This document shows, piece after piece, positions 14,708-21,764 of a DNA stretch of 34,341 nucleotides. The notes beneath the pieces were generated by a model, which did not search any database, was not told where the DNA came from, and saw only the letters and a program-made list of their open reading frames with translations. The DNA lies in contig JANYHS010000099.1 in assembly GCA_025358945.1 (NCBI GenBank), positions 1 through 34,341 of the forward strand, given 5' to 3'. Origin of the DNA: Acidobacteriota bacterium. Its GTDB lineage: Bacteria > Acidobacteriota > Vicinamibacteria > Vicinamibacterales > CAVVIG01. The translations under genes and the position numbers were made by a program. Each line of letters opens with the position of its first letter. Positions within the stretch are counted from its first letter, which is position 1.

Positions 14708-16005
14708 GGGGCTGGGAGCCTGGGGCTCAGGGCCTGCGAGCGCAGGAGCGCGATCGCGTGCGCGGCGATCGCTTCGCCGCGGCCGACGGCGTCAACGCCT
14801 TCATTGGTCTTGCCTTTGATGCTGACGCGCTCCACGTCGATGCCCATCGCCGCGGCGACCGAGGCGCGCATCGCGTCAACGTGATCCTTGATCTTCGGCG
14901 ACTCGAGAATCACCGTGACGTCGACGTTCCCGACCATGAATCCTCGCTCGGCCACGAGCTGCACGACGCGCCGCAGCAGATCGAGACTGTTCGCATCCTT
15001 CCAGATTGGATCTGAATCCGGAAAATGCCGGCCGATATCGCCGAGGCTTGCGGCGCCGAGGATCGCATCGGTCAGCGCGTGACAGACGACGTCCGCATCG
15101 GAATGACCGAGCGCGCCCAGCCGGGACGGAATCGTGACGCCGCCCAGCACGAGGGGACGCCCTTCGACGAGACGATGAAGGTCGTAACCCGTCCCGGCGC
15201 GGCCGGTGCGGGCGGGCCCTGACATTGCGGATTGTGGATGGCGGATTGCGGATTGCGCGGCCGCGATCGCCTCCGCCATCGTCAGATCCTCGGGCGTCGT
15301 GATCTTGATATTCGTCGCGTCGCCGTCGACGAGCCGCACCGGCAGTCCCGCGCGCTCGACCAATGCGGCCTCATCGGTCGCGTGGAACGGATCGCGCGCT
15401 CCGAGTTCGAGAGCGCGCTTCAGCACATCGCGCCTGAACGCCTGCGGCGTCTGCGCCAGATAGATCGTCTCGCGCGGCAGCGTGGATTTCACCAGACGCC
15501 CGTCCCGCCCCTGCTGCCCATCCCGCCTGTCCTGCCCGAGACACTCCTTGACCGTGTCGCGCGACTGCACAGCTGCGACTGCCGCGCCAGACTCGACCGC
15601 TGCTGCGATCGTGCGCGCGATCAGGTCCGCGCTGGCGAACGGCCGCGCCGCATCGTGAATCACGATGATGTCGCTCGACGCGTCCGTGGCCGCGAACGCG
15701 TTCGCCACGGAATCCTGACGCCGGTCGCCGCCCGCCACGATCCGGAACGGCTTGCCGGCCCCCCGTAGCGCGAAGGCTTCGCCTCGTGGCGCGAAGGCTT
15801 CAGCCGAGCGTAGATACGCCGGCGGATCGTCCACGAGCGACTGCGGAAGCGCCACGATCACATCGGTCACGTCGGGATGCGAGGCAAACGCGATCACGCT
15901 GCGCTCGAGGATCGGCCGTCCGCCGACCGAGAGCAACTGCTTGGGTTGTGCGCTGCCGAACCGCTGGCCAACTCCGCCGGCGGCAATGATCGCTGTGACG
16001 TGCAT
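14704..16005 (-). CDS. ispDF: Bifunctional IspD-IspF of the non-mevalonate isoprenoid pathway
   Basis: Fusion of 2-C-methyl-D-erythritol 4-phosphate cytidylyltransferase (IspD, residues 1-250) and the 2,4-cyclodiphosphate synthase (IspF, from about 261), steps 3 and 5 of the MEP pathway; step 4 (ispE) is also in this window. IspD: AIIAAGGVGQRFG, PKQLL and AQTPQAFRRD. IspF: GTGYDLHRL and LGHSDADVVCHAL with metal-binding Asp275, His277 and His309, then KTNEGVDAVGRGEAIAAHA. IspD is longer than usual: residues 66-82 and 156-169 are encoded by repeat-like DNA, as is the linker (250-261) and the C-terminal tail (about 424-433). Met261 could be the ancestral ispF start. Overlaps gltX by four bases. 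Confidence 0.95.
   Translation of the reverse strand: MHVTAIIAAGGVGQRFGSAQPKQLLSVGGRPILERSVIAFASHPDVTDVIVALPQSLVDDPPAYLRSAEAFAPRGEAFALRGAGKPFRIVAGGDRRQDSVANAFAATDASSDIIVIHDAARPFASADLIARTIAAAVESGAAVAAVQSRDTVKECLGQDRRDGQQGRDGRLVKSTLPRETIYLAQTPQAFRRDVLKRALELGARDPFHATDEAALVERAGLPVRLVDGDATNIKITTPEDLTMAEAIAAAQSAIRHPQSAMSGPARTGRAGTGYDLHRLVEGRPLVLGGVTIPSRLGALGHSDADVVCHALTDAILGAASLGDIGRHFPDSDPIWKDANSLDLLRRVVQLVAERGFMVGNVDVTVILESPKIKDHVDAMRASVAAAMGIDVERVSIKGKTNEGVDAVGRGEAIAAHAIALLRSQALSPRLPAP
14707..14735. repeat. Phrase repeat F at the ispDF/gltX junction
   Basis: GGGGCTGGGAGCCTGGGGCT then CAGGGCCTG: iterations of a GGGGCT/GGGAGCCT phrase, of the same kind as repeat A. On the minus strand it encodes the IspDF tail ALSPRLPAP and abuts the stop codon. 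Confidence 0.55.
15223..15257. repeat. Phrase repeat G: GCGGATTG, encoding the IspD-IspF linker
   Basis: Four near-copies of GCGGATTG (ATTGCGGATTGTGGATGGCG, then GATTGCGGATTGCG). In the ispDF frame it encodes the linker QSAIRHPQSAM. It has the same look as the intergenic phrase repeats but lies within a coding sequence. Confidence 0.7.
15498..15537. repeat. Phrase repeat within ispD: CCCGTCCCGCC iterations
   Basis: CGCCCGTCCCGCCCCTGCTG, then CCCATCCCGCCTGTCCTGCC: a degenerate C-rich phrase. In frame it encodes the low-complexity segment GQDRRDGQQGRDGR (residues 157-170) between TVKECL and LVKSTL, where ordinary IspD proteins have only a few residues. Confidence 0.6.
15764..15810. repeat. REP-like repeat, two copies within ispD
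   Basis: Copy 1 begins CGTAGCGCGAAGGCTTC (15764-15780); copy 2 (15785-15810) begins CGTGGCGCGAAGGCTTC and continues AGCCGAGCG. Copy 2 matches 25 of 26 bases of the complement of 21041-21066 in the anti-sigma gene. In frame it encodes SAEAFAPRGEAFALRGA (67-83), absent from typical IspD. Confidence 0.75.
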
Positions 16006-16064
16006 CTCTCAGGTCTCAACTCTCAGGTCTCAGGTCTTCAACTCTCAGCTCCCGGCCTCCAGCT
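16006..16064. repeat. Phrase repeat I: TCTCAGGTC between ispDF and plsC
   Basis: Iterates CTCAGGTCTCAACTCTCAGG, then TCTCAGGTCTTCAACTCTCA, ending GCTCCCGGCCTCCAGCTG. Direct iterations only; no clear facing arm. It fills most of the gap upstream of ispDF, so the ispDF ribosome site (TGAGAG) is itself made of the repeat. Confidence 0.65.
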
Positions 16065-16084
16065 GAAACGCTATCCGTCTTATG

Positions 16085-16837
16085 TTATCCGACCGTGTGG
16101 AATTGCCGCTGCTCGACGGCTGCGCTGACGATCGCGTGGACGCGTTCGGCGAGCGCCTTGGCATCGCGTGGCGTCGGCGTATCAATCACCGGCGGCTGGA
16201 TCGGGTCGTGGATGATCAGCGTGACGTCGGCAGGCCGGGTCTCGAGACGCCCTTTCGGCATCGAATCCCGGGTGCCGATCACCGCGATCGGCACAATTGG
16301 CAGCCCCGCCTGGATCGCGAGCAGGAAGCTCCCGGCCTTGAATCGCGCGACATGCCCGGCTGGGCTGCGTGTGCCCTCCGCGTAAATCAGCAGCGACAGC
16401 CCTTCCGACACGAGCGCGCGCCAACGGCGGAGGATGCCGGTCGGATCGGGATGGCGGCGATCAACGAACAGATGACCGCCGCGTCGCAGATGCCACCCGA
16501 GCACCGGAAACTGCGCGAGCGACGCCTTCGCAATGATCCGCAGCTGGTACGGCAGCGACGCAAAGATCACCGGCGTGTCGTAGATGCTCTGGTGGTTGGA
16601 AACGAAGACGTAGGTCGTGCCCGGCGTGATCCGTTCGAGGCCTTCAATGGTGACGCGGACGCCGGTCGTTTTCAGGATCAGCCACGACCACGTCCGCGCG
16701 CAGGCGTGCGCGAAGTAGCCGCGGCGATCGAACAGGCTCGACACCAACGACGGCACGCCGGTGATGATCGTGTAGACGGTAATGGCCGGGATGAGAAAGA
16801 AGACCGTCCGCCACCAGTGATACGGGGGGATGCGCAC
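16085..16837 (-). CDS. plsC: 1-acyl-sn-glycerol-3-phosphate acyltransferase (PlsC-type)
   Basis: Membrane enzyme that acylates lysophosphatidic acid to phosphatidic acid. 250 residues from a GTG start. An N-terminal membrane segment (about residues 11-35, FFLIPAITVYTIITGVPSLV) precedes the acyltransferase domain with NHQSIYD (the HX4D catalytic pair), RRGGHLFVDR (motif II), EGTRS (motif III) and VPIAVIGT (motif IV). The spacer upstream contains TACAAT on the minus strand (16847-16852) only about 10 bases before the GTG, and a 7-bp hairpin CGCTCAT/ATGAGCG. The exact acyl and acceptor specificity is unknown. Confidence 0.9.
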   Translation of the reverse strand: MRIPPYHWWRTVFFLIPAITVYTIITGVPSLVSSLFDRRGYFAHACARTWSWLILKTTGVRVTIEGLERITPGTTYVFVSNHQSIYDTPVIFASLPYQLRIIAKASLAQFPVLGWHLRRGGHLFVDRRHPDPTGILRRWRALVSEGLSLLIYAEGTRSPAGHVARFKAGSFLLAIQAGLPIVPIAVIGTRDSMPKGRLETRPADVTLIIHDPIQPPVIDTPTPRDAKALAERVHAIVSAAVEQRQFHTVG

Positions 16838-16894
16838 TGTCCGCTCATTGTAGATGAGCGACCGCTCTTCTGGGGGGAGCAGAATGCGCCACTC

Positions 16895-18844
16895 TCAGCG
16901 ACGAGGTTCGACCACGGGGAACGCGGCGTCGAAGGCGTCGAGAAACGAGAAGAGTTTAGTGAGTTGGCTGGCGTCGCCACTCACCGTGACCGCCCCGGAT
17001 TGCATGGCGTTGGCCAGGGTGCGCTGGCCCAGCACAATGGCCTCCAGCGCGGGACGAGTCAGTATGACAGTCGCGTTGGCGTCGGGCTTGCTGCGGTCGA
17101 GCGTCGTGGTCAGCGCACCGTGACCGAGATTGGATACCAGCGACTCCTGTGTATCCGCAAAGCGCCAGTTGATGACGATGCGCGCGGCTCCGGCGCGGGG
17201 GCCGTTGACGCGGGTCCCGAGGTATTCGAACACCAGACTGAGCGGCATGGCGTGCAGCATGTCAGGGCCGACGCCAGGGGACGGACGAGGCGCGGGCGCG
17301 GTGGTGTTCCGCAATTCCTGCGCGCCCAGCAGGTAGGCATTGCGCCACGTGGCCGATTCGGCCTGATAGCCGAGTTGTTCAAAGGCGTCAGCGGCGAGAG
17401 TGCGTGCTTCGGTGTTGGCGGGGTCGGCGAACACCACTTGATCCATCACCTGAGCGACCCAGCGGAAGTTGCCGGCGTTGAAGTCTTCACGGGCGCGTTT
17501 GACGACCGCCGCTGCCCCGCCCATGTATTCGATGTACTTCTTCGCGCCGTCAGCCGGGGGCAGTACGTTCAGCGTGGCCGGATTGCCGTCGTACCAGCCG
17601 AGATACTTCTGGTAGACGGCCTTCGCGTCGTGCGACAGCGTGCCGTAGTAACCGCGGGCTGACCATTCGTTTTCCATCCCAGGCGGCATCGTCATCGCCT
17701 CGGCGATCTCGGCCGGACCAAACCCCTGATTCATCATGCGTACGGACTGGTCGTGCACGTACTTGTACAGGTCCCTGTGCACCTGCAGGCGTTCGACGAC
17801 GCGGCTGTTGTCCCAGACCGGCCAGTGGTGCTGGGCGATCAGCACCTGCACGTCGGCGCCGAAGCGTGTGAGCGCGTCGTTGATGTAGTGCGACCAGCCG
17901 TTGGCGTCGCGCACTTCGGTACCGCGCAGCGGCAGGAGGTTGTGCAGATTGTGCGTCACGTTCTCGGCCATGTCGAGCACGTGAGATTGCGGCAGATACA
18001 GATGCATTTCGGCCGGCGCTTCGGACTTCGGCGCCAACTGGAAGACGATGGTGACGCCATCGATGACGCGGGTTTCGATGGGCTGCTCGATCGTATCGGT
18101 CGGGGCGAAGAGCCCTCCGCCGCCACGGCCGCCCATGTCCATCTTGCCGAGACCGGCGTCGATGTTGCCGCGATCGTTGCGCGGAAGGGGTATACCGAAC
18201 TGATACTGCGCACGGCGCGCCATCGCGTTGCCGCCGGTGACTGATTCCGAAACCACCGCCTCCATGAAACCGGCGGGGGCGATTACCCTGGTCGCCCCAG
18301 AGGCCACATCTTCTTCACGGACCACGCCCCGGGCTCCGCCGTAATGATCGGCGTGGCTGTGGGTATAGATGATGGCCTTGACCGGCTTGCGCGGACGCTG
18401 CGCGAAATACAGCTCCAGGGCGTCACGGGCCACGTCGGCGCTGTAGAGCGTGTCGATGACGATGAGGCCGGTGGCGCCTTCGACGATCGTCATGTTGGCG
18501 AGCGAGAGACCGCGCAACTGATAGATGCCGTCGGTGACCTTGAACAGACCGTGGATGGCGTTGAGCTGGGCCTGCCGCCAGAGGCTCGGGTTGACCGTGG
18601 GCGGAGCATCCTGCTTCAGGAAACCGTACAGAGCAAGGTCCGCGGCGTTGTTTCTGGTGGCGATGAAACCGCGGGTGGCGTCCTCAAAATCCTGACGGTC
18701 GGCGAAGGGGAGCTGCGAGAGGACGGCGCGATTGGCGGCGGCGACGGACGGCTCAGCGGGTTTGGGAGTCGGACCCTGGGCGTCGAGGGCGCGGACATTG
18801 AACAGCAGCAGAAACGGGAGCAGTAATCTTGAGACAGTACGCAT
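16895..18844 (-). CDS. Secreted alkylsulfatase, SdsA1-like metallo-beta-lactamase fold
   Basis: Predicted zinc hydrolase that cleaves primary alkyl sulfates such as dodecyl sulfate (type III sulfatase family). 649 residues, about the family length. A signal peptide (MRTVSRLLLPFLLLFNVRA) suggests export. The metallo-beta-lactamase domain (about 95-330) has the metal motif THSHADHYGG, a second ligand region AENVTHNLHNLLPLRG, and AQHHWPVW. Then follow the alkylsulfatase dimerisation domain (YVHDQSVRMMNQGFGPAEI onwards) and a C-terminal SCP2-like domain (from about 530) that binds the aliphatic chain in SdsA1. It begins 8 bases after the small gene at 18853-19197 and may share its transcript. Confidence 0.9.
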   Translation of the reverse strand: MRTVSRLLLPFLLLFNVRALDAQGPTPKPAEPSVAAANRAVLSQLPFADRQDFEDATRGFIATRNNAADLALYGFLKQDAPPTVNPSLWRQAQLNAIHGLFKVTDGIYQLRGLSLANMTIVEGATGLIVIDTLYSADVARDALELYFAQRPRKPVKAIIYTHSHADHYGGARGVVREEDVASGATRVIAPAGFMEAVVSESVTGGNAMARRAQYQFGIPLPRNDRGNIDAGLGKMDMGGRGGGGLFAPTDTIEQPIETRVIDGVTIVFQLAPKSEAPAEMHLYLPQSHVLDMAENVTHNLHNLLPLRGTEVRDANGWSHYINDALTRFGADVQVLIAQHHWPVWDNSRVVERLQVHRDLYKYVHDQSVRMMNQGFGPAEIAEAMTMPPGMENEWSARGYYGTLSHDAKAVYQKYLGWYDGNPATLNVLPPADGAKKYIEYMGGAAAVVKRAREDFNAGNFRWVAQVMDQVVFADPANTEARTLAADAFEQLGYQAESATWRNAYLLGAQELRNTTAPAPRPSPGVGPDMLHAMPLSLVFEYLGTRVNGPRAGAARIVINWRFADTQESLVSNLGHGALTTTLDRSKPDANATVILTRPALEAIVLGQRTLANAMQSGAVTVSGDASQLTKLFSFLDAFDAAFPVVEPRR

Positions 18845-18852
18845 TCGAACCC

Positions 18853-19197
18853 TCAGCCCGCAAGATGCGCACGGCGCGCGGCGAGGGCGAAATGGTCGAA
18901 GTACTTCTGCAGCGACGGACCGGTTGAGCCGTACTCGTTCGACCCCGCGAAAAAGTCGACCACCACTTCGCGCGCGCGCGCGATTTCCCGCAGACGCGCG
19001 ACCGACCCTCGGTGCTGCGGGTCGTCCAGCATCAGGTCAAACAACTCGAGCCCCCGGTACAGCGCGGCTTGGGCCGTCTCAGGATTCTTCGTTGACCACG
19101 TGATCGCCCGGCTGATTTCACTGCCGATGTTGCCGAGCTGCTCCGCGAGCGACAGAGCCCGCCATCGACCGATGTCGCAATGCTGCCGCTCCGTCAT
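18853..19197 (-). CDS. Small helical protein of unknown function, partner of DUF5674
   Basis: 114 residues; I know no named function. It is largely helical by eye, with GNIGSEISRAITWSTKNPET, then ALYRGLELFDLMLDD, RLREIARAREVVVDFFAGSN and a C-terminal FDHFALAARR. Its start overlaps the stop of the DUF5674 gene by four bases (ATGA), so the two are made together. I recall similar small proteins next to DUF5674 genes in other bacteria but cannot confirm this here. The overlap, size and pairing suggest a toxin-antitoxin-like or two-part module; that is inference. Confidence 0.75.
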   Translation of the reverse strand: MTERQHCDIGRWRALSLAEQLGNIGSEISRAITWSTKNPETAQAALYRGLELFDLMLDDPQHRGSVARLREIARAREVVVDFFAGSNEYGSTGPSLQKYFDHFALAARRAHLAG

Positions 19198-19541
19198 CGA
19201 CGCACGACCCTGGCGATCAGGCTGGCGATCGCGGCGCGGGTCGCTGGATCATCGACACCGCGCGACCGGTTTCCGAACGACGGCCGGAGATTAATCATGG
19301 AATCGAATTCCAGCCAGTCCTCTCCTACGACATCCGGGTAGAGATTGATGCCCCAGAGACTCGGCTGCATCGACCCGTCAGCCAGCAGGCTGGCTTCCTG
19401 ATCGGCGTGCAGGTCGGCATCGATCAGCAGAATACCGCGCTCGAGGTCGACGACGCCCTTGATCATGTCGCCAAACCGCGCCTGGGCGAGCACACGGATT
19501 TCGTCCAGCGAGATCGTGTCCGGCGCGACCACTCGTCTCAT
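19194..19541 (-). CDS. DUF5674 family protein
   Basis: 115 residues matching my recollection of the DUF5674 pattern: ARFGDMIKGVVDLERGILLI, DADLHADQEASLL, LWGINLYPD, WLEFDSMINLRPSFGNRSRG (read in parts) and a C-terminal helix. The family function is unknown to me. The gene is first of a pair with the small protein downstream and has a consensus TATAAT only 10 bases before its ATG, suggesting a leaderless message independent of the neighbouring operons. Confidence 0.8.
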   Translation of the reverse strand: MRRVVAPDTISLDEIRVLAQARFGDMIKGVVDLERGILLIDADLHADQEASLLADGSMQPSLWGINLYPDVVGEDWLEFDSMINLRPSFGNRSRGVDDPATRAAIASLIARVVRR

Positions 19542-19551
19542 CGTCTGCGTG

Positions 19552-19557
19552 ATTATA
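19552..19557 (-). promoter_or_regulatory. -10 TATAAT before the DUF5674 gene
   Basis: A perfect TATAAT on the minus strand, ending 10 bases before the ATG at 19541, preceded by G (GTATAAT). No good -35 is visible at 17 bases (CGCACC). Initiation about 7 bases downstream would give an almost leaderless mRNA. Confidence 0.45.
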
Positions 19558-19569
19558 CGGGCGAGACTG

Positions 19570-20886
19570 CTAGTGGTGCGAAATCCGGATGCCGAGGTCG
19601 TTGGCCGGTGTTGGCGCGCCTGGCGTCTGCTGCGGGAACGCCGACCTCACCGGCAGTTGCCCGCCATCGTCTCGCAGATTCCGGCCGAAGCTGTAGACCA
19701 CGTATCCCCGCTCCTCCACCACGAAGCGCAGCGGTTTGCCCGAGAACGGATCGATCGGCACCGCATCCAGATACGACGGCGCCACATCGTCGACTCGTGA
19801 CGGCAGCGCATCGCGGTGGGCCAGGCGGTACTGCTCGACAGCCACGACGACGCGCGCGCATCGGATCAGCGCGAGGTCGGTTGCCACGCCGGCCATCACG
19901 TTGGCATCGATCAGGCGGGAACTCCCCCATGTCGGCGAGTCCGAGACGTACGCAGATCGCGGCGGGTTCATACGTTCGGGCCACGGTCGGGCGGCGTTGT
20001 CGATCAGCGCGCTGAGTGTGTCGACGCGTTCGTTCAGCCTCGCCATCATCCATGGCCGCATCAGGGCCGCCGATCCGGCCATCGATTGAACCCGGCCCGC
20101 ATTCAGGAGTTCGAAGCCCTGGTAATTGCCCGTATCCATGATCGAGGCGCGCGATCGCAGTAAGTGCGTCTTGATGCGGTCGTCGCGATCCATCTCGCGC
20201 AGACCCGAGGCGATCTTGGACAGCGCCTCCGCAGCTGGATGCGACCGGTTCACGATCAGCCTGAGTGTGTCCGCAACGCCCGACACGCTGAGTCCGTTGA
20301 TGCCGCTCTGGCTGAAGTCCAGTACCCGCTGAAGACGAAGTTCGGCGAACAAGGAGTTGGATGCCGCGTTGCCCCGACCGTCGAGGGCCTGCAGACGCGT
20401 CCGCAGCGGCGCGACGCGCATCAACGTCATCATGTCCCCGAGTCCGAATCGCGCGAAGAAGCCGGACCCGAAGCCTTCGAACGCGAGCGGCGCGGCCCGA
20501 TCCATCAGACCGAGCGCTTCCTGCTCGCGCCCGACGCGGGCTCGCAAGTCCGCCACGAGATCGTCAGGCCATGTGTCGCTCCACATCGCGTCGGTCACGC
20601 GGGCGCGGAGCCGCGAGCGCTGCTCTTCATCCCACTCCACACCCACCAGCGTCGCCGCCGCACGGTAGTACCGCGCCGCATCAGCGGACTCGCCATGCAG
20701 GATCACGAAGGGTTGGAGGTCTTGCGTGATAACGGGTTCGTGGCGCTCGCGCATCTTCGCGATTGACGCCGCGAGGCGGCGCGTCTGCCTGTAGTCCCAG
20801 GCCTCGAGACACACGAGCGGCAGCAGCAAGACGAATGCGACCACGGACCATTTGAGGAAACGCGGTCGCACGAGCGGTGTCGTCAC
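19570..20886 (-). CDS. Membrane-anchored protein of unknown function, third gene of sigma operon
   Basis: 438 residues from a GTG start that overlaps the anti-sigma stop by four bases. One N-terminal membrane helix (about residues 14-30, SVVAFVLLLPLVCLEAW), then a long, mostly helical, probably periplasmic region with several Arg-rich segments. The C-terminus holds YLDAVPIDPFSGKPLRF and GYVVYSFGRNLRDDGG, a tail that resembles the C-terminal part of pseudopilin-like or DUF1559-type proteins; this is only a resemblance. No catalytic motif is recognised. Its place after the sigma and anti-sigma genes suggests it is the output or sensor of that regulon. Confidence 0.75.
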   Translation of the reverse strand: MTTPLVRPRFLKWSVVAFVLLLPLVCLEAWDYRQTRRLAASIAKMRERHEPVITQDLQPFVILHGESADAARYYRAAATLVGVEWDEEQRSRLRARVTDAMWSDTWPDDLVADLRARVGREQEALGLMDRAAPLAFEGFGSGFFARFGLGDMMTLMRVAPLRTRLQALDGRGNAASNSLFAELRLQRVLDFSQSGINGLSVSGVADTLRLIVNRSHPAAEALSKIASGLREMDRDDRIKTHLLRSRASIMDTGNYQGFELLNAGRVQSMAGSAALMRPWMMARLNERVDTLSALIDNAARPWPERMNPPRSAYVSDSPTWGSSRLIDANVMAGVATDLALIRCARVVVAVEQYRLAHRDALPSRVDDVAPSYLDAVPIDPFSGKPLRFVVEERGYVVYSFGRNLRDDGGQLPVRSAFPQQTPGAPTPANDLGIRISHH

Positions 20887-21176
20887 GGCTGGTTCTCCAG
20901 GTGCAAGTCGATGGTTTCTTCAGAGTCGGTGACCGGAAACTGCGCGAACAACCGCGCGCGATCGTTCGCGGCGAGCCAGTAGAAGATCGTCGCGAGGAGC
21001 AGCGCGGCCACGGCGGGAAGCCACGCGAGGGAGGATCCGCCGCTCGGCTGAAGCCTTCGCGCTACGGATCCTGCGTCGGCGACACGTCCTGCATCGACGA
21101 CACGCGCGCGGAGCGCATCCGGTGGACTCACCGGTCGATACGCGCGCAGACGGGTCTCGAGATCCTGGTCGTCCAT
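20883..21176 (-). CDS. Small single-pass membrane protein, candidate anti-sigma factor
   Basis: 97 residues from the ATG at 21176 (a GTG one codon earlier is possible). A short acidic cytoplasmic part (MDDQDLETRLRAYRPVSPPD) is followed by one membrane helix (about 52-70, LAWLPAVAALLLATIFYWLA) and a 25-residue outer tail. It lacks the HxxxCxxC zinc motif of ZAS anti-sigma factors, so the role is inferred from position directly after the sigma gene (4-base spacer) and from topology. Residues just before the helix (SVARRLQPSG) are encoded by a REP-like sequence also found in ispD, so this part is probably a recent insertion. Confidence 0.65.
   Translation of the reverse strand: MDDQDLETRLRAYRPVSPPDALRARVVDAGRVADAGSVARRLQPSGGSSLAWLPAVAALLLATIFYWLAANDRARLFAQFPVTDSEETIDLHLENQP
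21033..21071. repeat. REP-like repeat within the anti-sigma gene, flanked by GGATCC
   Basis: CGCTCGGCTGAAGCCTTCGC then GCTACG (21041-21066), the complement of the ispD copies. GGATCC stands on both sides (21033-21038 and 21066-21071) and could be a duplicated target site, though a 6-base palindrome can occur by chance. The core GGCTGAAGCC is itself nearly palindromic. Confidence 0.65.
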
Positions 21177-21180
21177 CACA

Positions 21181-21681
21181 TCAGCCCAACTGCTCGCGCA
21201 TTTTGTCTATGGCGTATCGATACCGGCTGGCCACGGTGTTGATCGACTCGCCGCTGACGTTCGCGATCTCCTGAAACGTCCACCCTTCGAACACCTTCAA
21301 GTGGATCACCTCTCGCTGCTCAGCCGGTAGCGCGCGCATTGCCTGCTCGATTGCGATCCGCTCGTCCGACCGATCCGGCCGGTCCCGATCGGCCACCGCT
21401 TCGAGCAACGGCGCATCGCTGGCGCTCAACACATTCGGCCGCCTCTGCCGGAGCGTGCTGTAACACGCATTGCGAACCGCGCCCCGCAGATACCGCTCCT
21501 CATCGTCCATCGCGCTGCCGGCTCCACCGAGCAGCGCGACAAACACCTGTTGCACCGCATCCGCCGCGCCGGCAGGATCCGCGAGGATCATCAGGGCGTA
21601 GCGATACAAGACGCCGGAAAACCGGTCGTAGAGGCGGCCGATTCGCTCGGCCGCCGCGGCGTCTGCCGGCCGGCGTCTCAT
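21181..21681 (-). CDS. ECF-type RNA polymerase sigma factor
   Basis: 166 residues with the two domains of extracytoplasmic-function sigma factors. Sigma2 (about 12-95): LYDRFSGVLYRYALMILADP, DAVQQVFVALL, then ERYLRGAVRNACYSTLRQRR. Sigma4 (about 112-165): ALPAEQREVIHLKVFEGWTF, QEIANVSGESINTVASRYRY, an HTH that reads the -35 element. Followed within a few bases by the membrane anti-sigma candidate and the 438-residue protein, all apparently co-translated. The 83-base upstream region has GTTCCC and AAAAGTATCGTG on the minus strand; self-activation is possible but I cannot define the promoter. Confidence 0.93.
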   Translation of the reverse strand: MRRRPADAAAAERIGRLYDRFSGVLYRYALMILADPAGAADAVQQVFVALLGGAGSAMDDEERYLRGAVRNACYSTLRQRRPNVLSASDAPLLEAVADRDRPDRSDERIAIEQAMRALPAEQREVIHLKVFEGWTFQEIANVSGESINTVASRYRYAIDKMREQLG

Positions 21682-21739
21682 CGCGTCATTCTAAAGACGC
21701 GCCAGCACGATACTTTTGTCTAAACGAGGTGGGAACAAC

Positions 21740-21757
21740 TCGCCACCGCGGTGGAGA
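21740..21757 (-). terminator. Hairpin after the PIN-TRAM gene, weak terminator candidate
   Basis: On the minus strand CTC, T, CCACCGCGGTGG, C, GAG: a self-complementary 12-base core with a one-base mismatch before an outer CTC/GAG pair, followed by TTGTT. It lies in the 83-base gap between the PIN-TRAM stop and the sigma start. The T-run is poor, so the role is uncertain. Confidence 0.3.
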
Positions 21758-21764
21758 GCTTCCT

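Noticed and set aside
16841-16857. Hairpin CGCTCAT/ATGAGCG before plsC as an operator
   Set aside because: It overlaps a possible TACAAT -10 and is only 7 bp; too little to claim regulation.
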